39,974 nt of DNA from Beroe ovata (lineage: Eukaryota; Ctenophora; Nuda; Beroida; Beroidae). Below, piece by piece: positions 11,301 through 23,488 of the stretch. Under the pieces are notes generated by a model. That model saw only the letters and a program-made list of their open reading frames with translations. It did no database searches and was not told the DNA's origin. The stretch's first letter is position 1. Every line of letters starts with the position of its first letter. The DNA lies in the NCBI GenBank assembly GCA_946803715.1, contig CAMPET010000047.1, positions 278,344 to 318,317 on the forward strand, read 5' to 3'. Made by a program: the position numbers and the translations under genes.

Positions 11301-14300
11301 AATATTATAGAGGTGTCAACGCTGCCCTACCATTGTGCTTCATGTCACATTGATTATAACACTACTTAAAAACACAACTCTGTGCTAATAGGGATTACGT
11401 GGGGGTAACTCGCAGCCCAACCACAGACCAACATAATCTAATTTGTGCCCGGGGTCAGTTTGACACGCTATATATTAGTCGCGTGCTGTTTACCGCCTAA
11501 TTACTAGCACATTTCGTAATTTCGCGTAAAAAACAGCAAAATAATACATATTTCATGTAAATATAGGGCACGTAAGGTATCATGTGAGACATTTATCTTG
11601 TAATATTGTAATAAGGGGTTTTCATATGAATGAAATTATAACATCTAATAATAATAATAATCTCACGCTTTCGGTGCGAGTCGCAGCCCGTGAGCTCTCC
11701 TTATCTCAACGCAGATACTTAGGAAATTAACCAAGAGTGGCGACTTGTTGTACCCTCGTGGTCTTTCATTGCGACTACCCGACGGCCAAAGGCATGGTTA
11801 ACATGGGGGTTTTTATCGTGTTCCGCAAGACATGAATTATAATCACGTGAACCATGTTTAGACTCTAAACATGGTTCTAAATTAGAGGGATGGTGGGGGA
11901 GTGCCACTTTGAGTGGACCGGGTATTGTGGATAGCGTCATAGGAGGTTTGATTACAGCCCTGTGAACAGAGGTGGAAGTTTTTCAGGTTTTCAATTTGGT
12001 CAAAGGGCCACCTAGCTGTTTGCGATAACAAATGCTGTTGATAGGATGCGATAACAGTAATGAATTTTATCTGAGCGTCTCAGTCTATATTACACACGAG
12101 GTGTGGTCAAATGGAGGGTTTTGAGATGGGCTTCATATGAGAAATTTCAAATTAATGATAATAAGGTAATTCAAACTTTCTAAGTTTATTTAATAAGAAC
12201 GGTGACGCCTTTTATTCATTAAAAGTGTTGCCATGACTGGTTGCATTTTGAGAGGGTTTTTGTCGATAATCATCATGGTATATAATCACCCATGATGTGT
12301 ATTGAAACATTTACACAATGAACTGTATAACTCCCTGACTTGGAGAAGCTGACTTGGAGGAGTCAACTGGAGACAGTTCCCCTCTCCATCGTGCTCGATA
12401 ATCTGTGTTATGGGGGGCAGGTGTGCAACGCGCACCAGCTGATGCCAGTAATCAGTCATATTCCGCCCACCTTACTGACCATATATGATACCGCGCAGCC
12501 TTCATTAAAAACACAAAATTTGATTTGGGGTGTTAAAAAGGCGGACAATTCATTAGGAGATGAGGTCATAAACCAATATATTGAGCTCTTTGTCTGGGTA
12601 TAAACGGTTATAACAGCCCAAATTCGGCAGAGAAATTGGGGGGGGGGTTGGACCCGTTTAATAATCTGTTGTGTTTTCAGACAACGGGAGAAAGAAGAAG
12701 AAGACCAGGACCACATTCAGCAGGGCCCAAGTGTTCGGATTGGAGCGCAAATTTGCAACCCAGGTACTATATATAGCATAACATAGTTCATGGATTGGAC
12801 GATTGAATAAGAGTCGTATCAGTTACGATGAGAGATAGTTAGTAAATTCTCTTTTGACTCTGTTTAAAAATGACTCTATCATAACTCATGATGCTCTGAA
12901 CTGCTCCATAATATTAATATAGCTTAGAGCTGGCCACAGCTATGCCTAAACTGAGTATCGTGATCATTGGGTTGTTACACGTTGTTATGAGAGGAACTAT
13001 ATGTATGTCTTGCGCAATGCATCATATCCGAGTTCCAATTGCATTTCACCGCACTCTGTCGCTCCGATCCAGTATACCGAAGTTAGGGTAAAATCAGGGC
13101 TTTGTGAGTTGTTATAATTGTAAAAACGCGGTTTCCACGGAGCCAATAAATTTGAGAATTATCTATTTTTCGCCGTATTACAATATGAATATGCTTTATT
13201 ACAATAATATAACAAATTTACAGCAATTCAGTGGCATCCAATACAGTACAAAAACAAGGTGTCTTCTATCTGATGAATTAAGTGCAAATTTTCAATATGT
13301 TTGACAGTATTTTACGAAAAAGTGAACATTACAATCCATATTCTTGGCGCCACTCATATATGTGTGTGTGAGGAGCAAGTGTATTGTTTCTAGCGTTTTC
13401 TCGACTACATGACATACCCCGTATCTCGATCTATTTAGCTCTCTTTTTCAAGTATCTTCAGCAATATTTTCGTAACTAAGTATATCAATCTTATGAAAAT
13501 CTTATGAAAATAAATAGATTCTGAATCAGTCAGAATAGCTCACCATTTCATTGAGTCCTGGCAGTTCATGCATACATCTTAACAAATTAACAATTAACAA
13601 TTAACACTGATGTAATTGGGACGAAGCTTTAGTTTTAACAACTTCATCAAGGAGTTTAAGACGATGTTAAACCACTTACCGCATAGTTTTAACCCCACAA
13701 TAATAGTCTTCGCTGAACGCCTCATTGACAGCTTTTGACACCTCATTTTAAATAGCTCACTTATTTGTCCATGATTTCTCATAATAAGCTTCCACGAATA
13801 CTTATCGAGTATTTTTAACACTTCCATGGAGAATTGATTGATTATCATCCAACAGAAGATAGTACCATGACAATACTTATCTTTCAGAAGTATTTGAGCA
13901 CCCATGATAGGATTCTATTGGCAGCTGCCCTACAAATGACTGAGTGCCAAGTCAAGATTTGGTTCCAGAATCGCAGGTAATTTAGATCTAAATTATGGAG
14001 AATAAAAATTCAGGAAGAGGCTGCTTATTTGTTAATTGTTGTTGTTATTTGTTGTTGTTGTTGAATGTTGCTGTTGTTGTTGTTGCGCATGTTACCCAGT
14101 GATCATCCAACTCCAAACAAGCCTGACCATGTTTACCGCTGCATGAAACTAAAGTCATTCAACTTTTTCTTCATTGATGAGAGTTTTTCTCGCTAATTAC
14201 TCTGACAGGCAGTAGTTTTGGCAACAGTGTTATAATTGCAAATTATCCTTCAGTAATTTTACACATCAAAAGCTGTCGACAGAAAATTTGCTTGTCATAC

Positions 14301-17238
14301 GGTTTAATTATGTACTGCGCGTCATGTCTATAGCTTCCACTTTAGCGAAAAACTATTGACCAGAGAAGTACGAACAAATGACATGGGTCTTGACCTTAAA
14401 CTCATTCCATGCATGACATCATTGTGAATTAATATTCACTTATTCGAGATATAAGTGTTAATTGTCAAATCAGCTGACTTATGTATATCTGAAATGCATA
14501 CATGATCCAGCTTTTTGTATGACTAAGAAATAGTTTCATAATAACACCGAAATGAAGCATAATTGTCACACCTAAAAACTGGCAAAAACTGCATTATAGC
14601 TAATTAAGTTTGGTAGGCTAATTTTCAGTTCCAACTTGCAGAATATAGCAGCATAGTTTTAATTGATTCGGGCCTGCCCTGCATTGCCATGTTTAAATTA
14701 CTACGGCTTATACTGCTCTATTGAAATAGCACACGGCTGAGAGAACAGCTGTTAATGGACTGTTTTTTCAGGTGCCAGCTACAATTACCACAGAAGCGTG
14801 GAACAATGCGCGCGCGTGCAGTCTTTCATTCGTCGTGCAGTAAAATAATGCACATGGCAATTTATATGTAAAGGCCAATTCCGGGTTATCACGTGATGAA
14901 GCCATCATCAATAATGAAGTTATGCTTTATAGGAGTAAATGCTCATTTCACGAGTTCCGGAAAAATTTAGAACATTTAGATTTTGCAAAATTCAAATTTC
15001 AATACTTAAGGGCACGTGAGAAAGTTATAATTCGGCGTTTTCGTTTAAAAACAGGGCTTTAAATTAGGAATAAAAAAGTTTTCGGCGCTTTGTCACATAA
15101 ATATAGCGTATAATATAATTTCGCTTAAATATGAGTAAATGTTCTGAATTTTGTAAAGGTTACTCTTAACTTCTGCATTAATTTTCTCGATAATTTCCAT
15201 TTAATTTGTGGCATTTATCTCAGAGCAGCAGAGGATGAAAAGCCGACGTTTAGCATTAAATATCAATTTAACAGTAATTATTCGGCGACTCATATATGAA
15301 AGAGAACCCGCTTTTCCCTTAACACACACACACACGTAGAAAAGGAGGAGGTTTTCATACCGTTAAATGCATGAGTTTCGGTATGAAGTCTCCTCGTTTC
15401 CCCTTTCGAGAGTTTGTAATCACGTGACTATACGGTGAAAGTATTAAACACCCAATACACACAGATATATAGAGAGGGGGTTATATAGATTCTCCACCTA
15501 GCCGTGTGCTAAGTAGGTGCTGATAGACGACAATTTTCACGTCCTATCTCTCTTGAAACAGAAACCAATCCCATGTTCAACAACTCGTGAGATTGGATGA
15601 GCTGCAGAGCTCACATCTGCTGGGATCACGATCTCCATGCGTATCATCATTATGTACGTGGCACCTCCACTACGTGGTATTGTCGTGGTTACACACGTGT
15701 TGCATCTGGTACAAGTCTGGAAGTGGTACTGTCGCATGAACTGTGATCTGGTGCTATCTAGAGCGATATATGACCCATGGTTATACTTTGTGAATCCACA
15801 TTTGGAGCTTCTCTCAGATGGACTTTGACACTTGCCCACATATATTGCAACTCCTATGTGAAACAAATGACGAATGAATCATGATGAGTGAATGTGGAAA
15901 TAAGTCGGACAGAATAAATGGCTTCGTCAAGTCATCTGCATAGATGGACTTCTGTGTGCATTCAACTTTTGAAATGATTCGCAATAACACGTGCACTGCT
16001 GAGTAGAAGCCATTCTAAGAGCATCCAGCATTTTCACGACTCGAGCCAGACATTGAACGAGAGGGTGAACATGAGGTTATCTTCAAATGATTACTGTGGT
16101 CTGATACAAATCGTGAAATATGAATTGCTAGTTAATAAGACCGAGATAAACCAATTTGTAGCCGCGTATCCGCAATACAGCCCGATATGAATATATCGGT
16201 ATTATTGTAGAACCCCTACAATTTCCACCCCGACATCAGACTCCGCTGTTGTCGGGGGAGATTACTTCAAGCTCTACACTCTAATTGCTACGCACATTAA
16301 CTGCCCACTAAATGACCAGTCCGGGAAGACATCTCTCCGCACCCTTTTAACACGGATACAGCCCGTCTACAATGCCACAGTTCCCTCTCTGTATGTCTAG
16401 CGGGGAGTTGTTTCGACGTGGCACAGTACCCAATTAGAGAGTGATCGCGCATGTAGCCATGGTAACAACCCTGGGACACGTGACCACTATCACGTGACAC
16501 ACCCAGATTCCAGGTACAGGGGTGGACAGAGTCATTCCCCCTCTGTAAGGGCAATCTTTGGGAAGATAGGATAATTAACAAGTACTCAGGGTACTCAGGG
16601 AGAGAAAGGGAGAAGCCCTATGCCTCGACGTGTTGTTGTCTGCTGCTACGAGCCCTAAATCAACAGTAAACCCACTTATCTGCGCGTAAACTCACACATA
16701 GGTGATAACAGTAAGGAAACATGAAGTCATAAAAAGTCGTTCAAACTTTGCATTATGGGGTTATGGAATACCGTAAATATCAATATAAATATCAAATAAA
16801 GTTTAATTCAAATTGAATTAACCCACCGTTCAATGATGAATTGTTTGTACTCAAGGTGGGGGTCAGGGAGCGTCTGGGATAATAAGTGTTTATTTCGGTT
16901 TAAAATGAGTTTGATATAAAGCACTCATGCAACGTACGATAACACAATTAACGCTACTCAGCATTTTTAGTCATTCAAACCATACAAAATTCTCCCCGAA
17001 AATTCCAGCCTAATCATTTCACGTTTGTGGTTTTGTAAGTGTCTGGGTATGGTATAAAGTCGTGATGTCCAGTTCTACGAAACAGTTAGATAGAATATGT
17101 TCTGCATCCATTTTCAAAATGTCAATGACTGACCCTGCTCTTTTCAGGACTAAGTGGAGAAGAGAAAAGGCAATGATGAAACAAGGAAACAGGGGAAGTC
17201 TGCTTATGTCATGTGAAACTGATCACATGATCCAGTGA
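5332..17238 (+). CDS. NK-like homeobox transcription factor with EH1 motif
   Basis: Nuclear DNA-binding regulator. Exons: 5332-5454, 6215-6426, 9960-10298, 10466-10584, 12681-12763, 13888-13976 and 17148-17238 (stop TGA), giving 351 residues with every phase consistent. In order: an EH1 Groucho-binding motif (FSIENLL, residues 29-35), a Pro/Ser/Thr-rich region, a six-copy [10 protein letters not shown]-type repeat, and the homeodomain (residues 270-329). The homeodomain starts [14 protein letters not shown], has helix 3 [15 protein letters not shown], and carries W48, F49, Q50 and N51. The protein ends 22 residues later. By recall, the arm and helix 1 look most like HMX/NK5, while the QKYLST segment resembles BarX/Tlx types, so only NK-like class is claimed. 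Two introns split the homeobox. A 69-base in-phase cassette exon may exist at 7112-7180. Large introns suggest internal regulatory elements. Confidence 0.9.
5416..5436 (+). other. EH1 repressor motif FSIENLL
   Basis: Encodes Phe-Ser-Ile-Glu-Asn-Leu-Leu near the N-terminus of the homeobox protein. It matches the engrailed-homology-1 pattern (F-x-I-x-x-L/I-L) that recruits Groucho/TLE corepressors in NK-like and other homeodomain proteins. It supports both the start at 5332 and repressor activity. Confidence 0.8.
5955..6214 (+). repeat. Three tandem ~85-bp repeats ending at a splice acceptor
   Basis: The motif CTCATTTGAAACACAAC recurs three times, preceded by ACGTA at 5958, 6042 and 6128 (spacings 84 and 86). 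Units end in a pyrimidine tract plus AG: CCCCTCCAG at 6040, CCCCCAG at 6126, CCCCCCTCAG at 6214. Only the last acceptor gives an open frame in phase with exon 1; the first two lead to stop codons. Confidence 0.8.
7112..7180 (+). CDS. Candidate in-frame cassette exon of homeobox gene
   Basis: The acceptor CCTAAACCTCAG precedes 7112 and the donor GTATGT follows 7180. The 69-base segment enters and leaves in phase 2, the phase shared by exons 2 and 3, and has no stop. It would insert about 23 polar residues ([19 protein letters not shown] in the middle). Exons 2 and 3 also join correctly without it, so this may be alternative or simply chance. Confidence 0.3.
9756..9863. repeat. Inverted repeat with 15-bp AT-rich arms
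   Basis: ACTGTAATATATATT (9756-9770) is the exact reverse complement of AATATATATTACAGT (9849-9863), with 78 bases between. It lies about 100 bases before the acceptor of homeobox exon 3. It could be a small MITE-like remnant or an intronic stem. Confidence 0.55.
9979..10158 (+). repeat. Coding minisatellite: six 10-residue repeats in homeobox exon 3
   Basis: Units of 30 bases encode [50 protein letters not shown] and a diverged [10 protein letters not shown]. The middle copies are nearly identical in DNA. The regular Leu spacing (SxLDxSxLKQ) could form an amphipathic helix or a short solenoid. Antisense ORFs over this stretch are by-products of the repeat. Confidence 0.9.
10578..10621 (+). 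repeat. 22-bp tandem duplication of a splice donor
   Basis: AACCCTGGTGAGAATGAGCA plus two A's occurs twice head to tail (10578-10599, 10600-10621). Each copy holds a CTG|GTGAGA donor. Use of the first donor (intron from 10585) keeps frame into the homeobox. Use of the second adds 22 bases and breaks the frame. Confidence 0.85.
10585..12680. other. Homeobox-gene intron, 2.1 kb
   Basis: The intron lies between exons 4 and 5 and no gene is seen in it. It contains the perfect palindrome at 11849-11877, a TAA microsatellite near 11645 and a G9 run near 12640. The 87-codon ORF at 12340-12603 has no start ATG or recognisable features. Confidence 0.6.
11849..11877. repeat. Perfect 29-bp palindrome
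   Basis: GAACCATGTTTAGA (11849-11862), a central C, then TCTAAACATGGTTC (11864-11877), an exact reverse complement. It sits in intron 4 of the homeobox gene. It could be a dimeric protein-binding site or an unstable cruciform sequence. Confidence 0.85.
13977..17147. other. Homeobox-gene intron, 3.2 kb
   Basis: The last and second-largest intron. It contains a TTG/TTGTTG tract (14034-14086), a short CA run near 15325, CACGTG motifs near 14893, 15421, 16477 and 16491, and small hairpins (for example CCCCGACA...TGTCGGGG at 16228-16257). Several CACGTG sites occur as ATCACGTGA or TCACGTGAC. No exon is recognised. ORFs on both strands at 15537-15866 lack domain features. Confidence 0.6.
14034..14086. 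repeat. TTG trinucleotide tract
   Basis: An imperfect GTT/TTG microsatellite in the last homeobox-gene intron, interrupted by TATT, AATG and CTG. Confidence 0.85.
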
Positions 17239-18407
17239 GAGAATGCGAACAAGGGCGAGCGATCGTATCAGATGACGAATAGTCGACCACACAATGTACG
17301 TCGATAGGCCATGTGCCGCGACTATAGTATTGACGAGATAAACTCCAAGATTACCCGTTGCTTTGAGTACCGTTACTCGTGCAAGAAATGAGCAATCAAA
17401 ACGCTGTCTTCATCAAGTGAGAATAAGTAAGACGTGTAAAACGAACCATTGCATAAAGATGAACTCGTAAGAGAATTTATAATATTTTGGGCTATTTTTA
17501 CTATTTTTGCATAGAATAATGGAGTAATATTATGACATTGTTTTATACTACTTTTTTACGAGTTTTGAACCATCGTTTCACGTACGGCGGCGCGTCACGC
17601 GATGCTCTCAGGCCTCCAATTCATATTTTGTTACAAGTATTTTATACAATATGCAATGTATCCTGTGCGGATGAACCAATATAATGACAAGATTTTATAG
17701 TGAATCGAGTTGCTTTACACTTTTTGATACGATCTGTAATCCAATCATACGTTTTGGGAACCGATATATCTTATAATGCGTGTTGTTTGTATGTTAATTA
17801 TGCAAATTTACGTGTCAAAAACGTAGTTTTTGAGTAGATTCTATCTTGAGATGGTGCTTATCTCGATGTTGATGACCAGGAAAAGAAGGGTCCTCCGAAC
17901 AACTAGGGGACAGGATTGGAGGAAAGATGAGGATACGAAGGAAATGAAAAACAGAGGTCAGCGAGGGGAAGATAGCCTGGGGGTTTTATATAGGGAAGCA
18001 TAGATGTAGGACGGGGGTTACGTGGGCGGAGGGGGCGTCACTAGGTTTCCAATCGATCGTTATAACATAATGTACCAGGGGGGCACATGTAACAGGGGAG
18101 GGGGCACATGTTTTAAATTCAACAATCACAAGCTCCTATAGTGAGGAGCGCTGGTTATAGGTGTACCTATAATCTATATTCGAACACTATGCTATAATAC
18201 GGTCCCTGGATTCCCCCCTCTCCCCCTTCCCCTCTCCCTTGCACAGACCCTTATTACTGCTATAGGTATGTACTCATGGCTCTATATAACTGATCATTGC
18301 TCATTTGCTCCACCCCCTCTTACTACAACTTCTCCCTATAATGATAAGTACTGATTATCGTAGTGTGCGGGTTATATTATACAGGGACGACATTCGCTTG
18401 GTCGCGT

Positions 18408-18443
18408 CGCACACACACACACAAACACACACACACACACACT
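18408..18443. repeat. CA microsatellite
   Basis: A nearly perfect CA dinucleotide tract with one A interruption. The overlapping His/Thr-repeat ORF is an artefact. Confidence 0.9.
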
Positions 18444-19101
18444 CACTTCTACCTCATATATATTTTGTTGGTTTAGATGTCCGTGAGAGAACGTTTATCT
18501 TGCTCGTCTTATCCCACGACACGCTTTATCCGGTGTGCGGCCATGTAGAATAAAATGCTCCATTATGATTCGAAGATGGGGCGTCGGCCAAGACAGTCGT
18601 AAAATGTGTTTCTAACCACCCCTAACACATGCGACCGGTCATATGACTGTGTAACAGTGAATTATTTCTCGAGAAGTGGGTACCTCCGTAATAAGCAGGG
18701 TGGTAACCAAGTGTGTCATTTTATTGAAGAGGGGAGCGGTTCGAAATGCGACATACCAACCACTCCACGGTTATACCTGCACATTGTCATATGGTTTACC
18801 ATGGTATCTATTTTCCAAATCGTCCATATTCCAAATCGTCAATAATTCACACGCGCCAGCACAAATGCCTGTGAAGTACTTGGTAAATTGTTGGAAATAA
18901 TAGTCCTAAAGATTCTAATTATCGGATATGATATTAATCACACCTACTCGCGTCTACCACTCCCACCACTAACCGCTACTGCTGCAGATGACATACGTCA
19001 ATCAGATGATGATGTACATGTTTCCATATACACGGCAGGAAGCGTGTGTAGCGGATTATGGTAGGACGTAACCACCTCACACCCACCGCAGTCCACTGCC
19101 A

Positions 19102-19453
19102 CACACACACACACACACACANNNNNNNNNNNNNNNNNNNNNNNNNNNNNNNNNNNNNNNNNNNNNNNNNNNNNNNNNNNNNNNNNNNNNNNNNNNNNNN
19201 NNNNNNNNNNNNNNNNNNNNNNNNNNNNNNNNNNNNNNNNNNNNNNNNNNNNNNNNNNNNNNNNNNNNNNNNNNNNNNNNNNNNNNNNNNNNNNNNNNNN
19301 NNNNNNNNNNNNNNNNNNNNNNNNNNNNNNNNNNNNNNNNNNNNNNNNNNNNNNNNNNNNNNNNNNNNNNNNNNNNNNNNNNNNNNNNNNNNNNNNNNNN
19401 CACACACACCCGCACACACACCCGCACACACACCCGCACACACACACACACAC
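19102..19453. repeat. CA microsatellite interrupted by assembly gap
   Basis: A CA run ends at 19121, Ns fill 19122-19400, and CA with CACACACCCG variants continues to 19453. The repeat probably caused the gap, and its true length is unknown. The long ORFs drawn through it are meaningless. Confidence 0.95.
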
Positions 19454-21255
19454 TCTCGTCACCCGTGTGACTATAGTAGTAGCAATCGTGCAGGATTACT
19501 GATTAACAGTACAACAATTAATAAATTCGTGATGCCATGATTAGTAAATTTATTCGAGATACTCTGCCATGTGATTGGCTGAACGGCAGACAGGCAAGCG
19601 TTGTGATTGGCCACACTTTGATGGGTGGAATGATATCAGTCACCCCGATGTAGCTCTGGGCTGCAGCAGGAGCAGTCTCACTTATTAATATACTAGTAGC
19701 TAGTGCAGAATCGCGGTGGTGATTGCGGATATCTACCTTTGATGATCATGGAACACCATGATGTGATCCAGTTGAATCGGCATTTTTAGTAGTTACTTGT
19801 TCTGCGTGTGCTTTAGATACTGCATATCGACAGTAATAAAGTGAGCATGTTCAAGTGCGGTTGCAGCGATGTTTTCATATAAAACTCAAGTCTGGGATAT
19901 TTTGAAATGGAATTCAGGCACGTGCTGGTTAGATTCCTGAATCTAAAACCGCCCTAATTTAGCGGTTGAGGCCACAACAACTCAATTAGTGATATTATTT
20001 TAGTGCACCGAACCGTTTACGGCTAACGGTCAGCTATTTCGGTTAAGTATTATGTGTGACAGCACAAAAATTGCTGTCAAAATTACCTGCTTCACTCTCA
20101 GGGAGTGTGTGAGAAAATTATCAGAGGGCACGTTTATGTCTACTCCTTCATAAGTATATTTTATTGGCTCATTTTATAAGTCGACCTCTATAAGACAGCA
20201 TTTAGTCCATAAAATATTCAGACCTTCACATTATACACGGCTCTATATAAAATCCTCTAATAATGCGAGAATATAGTATTTTTGAACGGAGGAGAACGAT
20301 CTACTCATGTTATTATGAGCTGTTTTCACGTTTAGCAGACAATTCCTATTAACAGGAGATCCTGCACTAGTTTTGAGCGATCATTCTCACTCATGCAAGA
20401 ACACTGTGTCGTTTCTTAGTTTTGTAACTCTCTATGAACGAGTAACAGGGGGGGGGGTGATTGCTGAGTGTCTCATTACCCTAGTCATCAGCCAGTAGAT
20501 AATAACCCCCCTCATACCCCACATCCTACAGAAAGTCCGTGACTGAAAGACAATGGGTACTGAATATAGTTAGCAGTTCTATGCCCCAATTACCATATTA
20601 GCTATATGGAGCATGGACTGCTAGACAATTACCGGGAATTATCAGGTGTCATAGCGGGTGGATGATCCACTGGATGTCCCCTATTAGATCAGCAGTAGTC
20701 TCCTACCTAGCCACCCCTACTTGGACTGATCAGTATGGGCGTGGTTACCACTGGGCGGGGTCTAAGATACTGCGGGTTCCAGGGAAAGGGAAGTAATTAC
20801 TACCCCTAATTATAGATAATAAATATTCAAATAGTTTGATTACATCGGTATTGAAGTTGTGTCCCACAGGTCCTTCTATATGGCATACGGTGACATCAGA
20901 ATCGCTATCTTTCAGACTAGAATTTCATGTGGCAGTAACATTGAGTAACAATGATAAATTATGCTGTGCATTTATAATAGTTTTTGCAGACAACTTCATA
21001 TAACAACTCCAGATAACATAGGCCTAGGCTCAACACCCATATTTATCATGGCAGTGGCACATATCGTAATAGTTACCATGGTAATAGTTACTACGGCCCG
21101 CGTCGACGGGAAATGACAGTTTTCATCACCTACGATGGGGGTGACGCGATTTTTGTAGTTTTTACCTCGCATTTCAAAACGAAGGATAATTGGCTATGCG
21201 GTAATAGCGTCTGGGTGGGCGCAACGCAATGACAGAACTCACCCAATTAACAGCA

Positions 21256-21297
21256 TTGTTGTCGTCCAAGACAACAAGTTAACAAGCTCCTTGTTAA
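21256..21297. repeat. Two adjacent short hairpins
   Basis: TTGTTGTC (21256-21263) pairs with GACAACAA (21270-21277). Immediately after, TTAACAAG (21279-21286) pairs with CTTGTTAA (21290-21297). Both have 8-bp perfect stems and loops of 6 and 3 bases. Confidence 0.6.
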
Positions 21298-23488
21298 TGA
21301 GGTGCTAATAGACCTGGTTCATGTTGTGGCATAGTCCATGCGATAGGGAGTGTACTTCAGCATAGCTATTCATGAGATTGTGGGGAAGGAGAGAAGGAGG
21401 GGTATTATATCATTATAGTACGTGCCCCATGGTACAACTACAAGAAGTATGTACTGTGTGTCTCAAGCATTGGGAGCTGGTTGAACAGCAAGAGCTATCA
21501 ACTATGTCTAGTTCAACATGAATTCCTCTTAAAGGGGTCTTAAACCAGAAGCTGATTGTAGGAAGGCAGAGGCGGATCATCTTTGGGATCTTTCTATCAC
21601 CAGTTAATAACATCCACTCAACATCATCACGATGAAATCACTATGCGCTGTCTCCTCTCGGAAATGAAACATTTTTCCTCCTCAAGTTAAACCACGAAAC
21701 ATTCCTACCCAATCTTACGATATATACTTATCCACAAGTATGTTAGCAGCTATCATCCCATCTGGTCATGTCTGACAATGGCCACTTTAACCAGGAATCC
21801 TGAGTTATAAATACCAGCAATTATCCTGCGCCGTGCAAAGGGTCCTCCTCCTCCTTTCACTACGCCCATTTATTGGAAAAGTATAGTGCGCGTGCTCGAT
21901 GAAAAGAGTTGTTAAATGGCAGTAATAGCACAGTAGTATAATAATAGTACCTGTAGTAGTCGTGGAGAAGGTAAGTATATATTATAGACATGTATGAGAG
22001 AGAGAGAGATCGTTTGAGACTTGTATTCTCTTTTCCGATATTGAAGGGAGTGGTAGTATATAAACGTGTGCACGCACCGATATATGTCAGAGATGAGGTT
22101 ATTGTTCAGAATGACTCGAAGCTTCGCATTTACCATCGTTTTCAGGAATTTAAATACCCATTATGCGATTGTAATTGCTGCTAATATTTTGAACCTATAG
22201 ATCGCGGCAAGGCTGGGTTTCGCTTCACATTTGTCAGCTAACTGAGCTGCAGTTGGAAGAGCATATCATGTCAATTGTCTTATGGCCTCTCAACCATGAG
22301 CGAAACATTGCTATAATCACTGGTATGCATGGTGTCTCTGCTAATCCATCGTTCGCAAGATACCAGGGCCAAATTCTAGCTACTATACTTAAACGACACT
22401 ATGATATATCCCGTTTCCGAACTTGATACAAGTTTGCGATCCATTAATCCACTCCCTGATATTATCATATCTCATGGAAGTTATCAGAGAGTTTGGCGGT
22501 ATCTAGGGCTATCTACAACAGCAATCAGCGTGATCCGGATCCGCTTGGATACGTTTGCTCACGGTAATGAGCAATAGTAATTCCCGCTCATGCACACACA
22601 TGTGCTGCGCGTTCCAGGCAATGCCCTGGTGGGGCATAGTACGGATACATCAATACGACGGTACACAATTACATGTGAGCATCGCATGTCACCCATCTTG
22701 TACTTGGCCTGCTTGCCATCGGGCATAATATACCACGAGTATTTATAGATTTTTGATCCCAAATCAAATAAGATCAGGACTGCCGTGGGGACTAAGCAGC
22801 CCCCCGCCCCCATCCCCCGATGAGGCTTCTGTTGGCAGCCCCCTGATGAGCATCATCAACATTGTTTTCGTCCATTTATATCCACATCGCAGTATTTCAC
22901 CGTTCACGTATCGACTAATGTGTTGTTCTTACGAAGTTATCAAAATAGGTTAGCATATCCCGTAGCCAGATATCACTTTATCTCAGTTGGCCGGTGCTTG
23001 ATCATTTAGACATATTATTTATAAGTATAAGCTAATCAAATACTCGTGCTATTTTCGTGAACCGCATTCATAATTATCAACAATAACTGATTGATTATTT
23101 GCGACGATTTGTGATGGCAACAAATTGGCTGCTATTTGTTCTATTATAGACATTGAGAATGAAAATTGGCTGACATTGTATATGCAAAGATATTGATACA
23201 TATCAGCATAAAATAATGACATTTTGCATTGAATTCGTTAGATTCTAACCGATCGTTTAGGTTCTGATTTTCCAAAATTTGTCCTTTCCTTCTTCCGGAA
23301 AATTTCTGATTTTATGATTTAGCAACAATTTCTACGAGACCGTTACTAAATTAACCAATCGTTTTCCAGAATAAACCCTACACGTCCTGTTTATCACTCC
23401 TTCATAGAAGTTTGAATATGAACATATGTTAATGTTGCTTATATCCTAGTCAATAAGGCCCCTGCACCCACCCTTATCAGACTCCATC

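Larger units (their letters stand above)
12695..17169 (+). other. Homeodomain-coding span, split over three exons
   Basis: Homeodomain residues 1-23 end exon 5 (12695-12763), residues 24 to part of 53 fill exon 6 (13888-13976), and the rest opens exon 7 (17148-17169). The introns fall between residues 23 and 24 (phase 0, 1,124 bases) and inside codon 53 (phase 2, 3,171 bases). The hallmark residues F8, L16, F20, Y25, W48, F49, N51 and R53 are all present after splicing. In exon 5 the homeodomain frame does not appear as a long unspliced ORF. Confidence 0.92.
17239..23488. other. Gene-free region of 6.2 kb
   Basis: No coding exon could be supported on either strand. It contains the homeobox 3' flank (a possible poly-A signal AATAAA at 18549-18554 is far from the stop), CA microsatellites, the assembly gap, paired hairpins at 21256-21297, a GA tract near 21999, and several short direct duplications (for example GGGGCACATGT twice near 18070-18110). 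It may hold distal regulatory DNA or 5' untranslated exons of the downstream transporter gene. Confidence 0.55.

Noticed and set aside
13594-13905. 103-codon minus-strand ORF overlapping homeobox exon 6
   Set aside because: It is AT-driven, has no recognisable domain, and overlaps the acceptor and start of a well-supported exon on the other strand.
15537-15866. 109-codon minus-strand ORF with several cysteines, plus a 63-codon ORF opposite it
   Set aside because: It lies inside a homeobox intron. There is no known cysteine-motif spacing, no splice support, and ORFs on both strands point to chance.
19058-19540. Long ORFs with X runs
   Set aside because: They cross the N gap and CA repeat.
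21990-22184. 64-codon plus-strand ORF MYERERDRL...
   Set aside because: It starts in a GA microsatellite and has no partner exons or recognisable domain.
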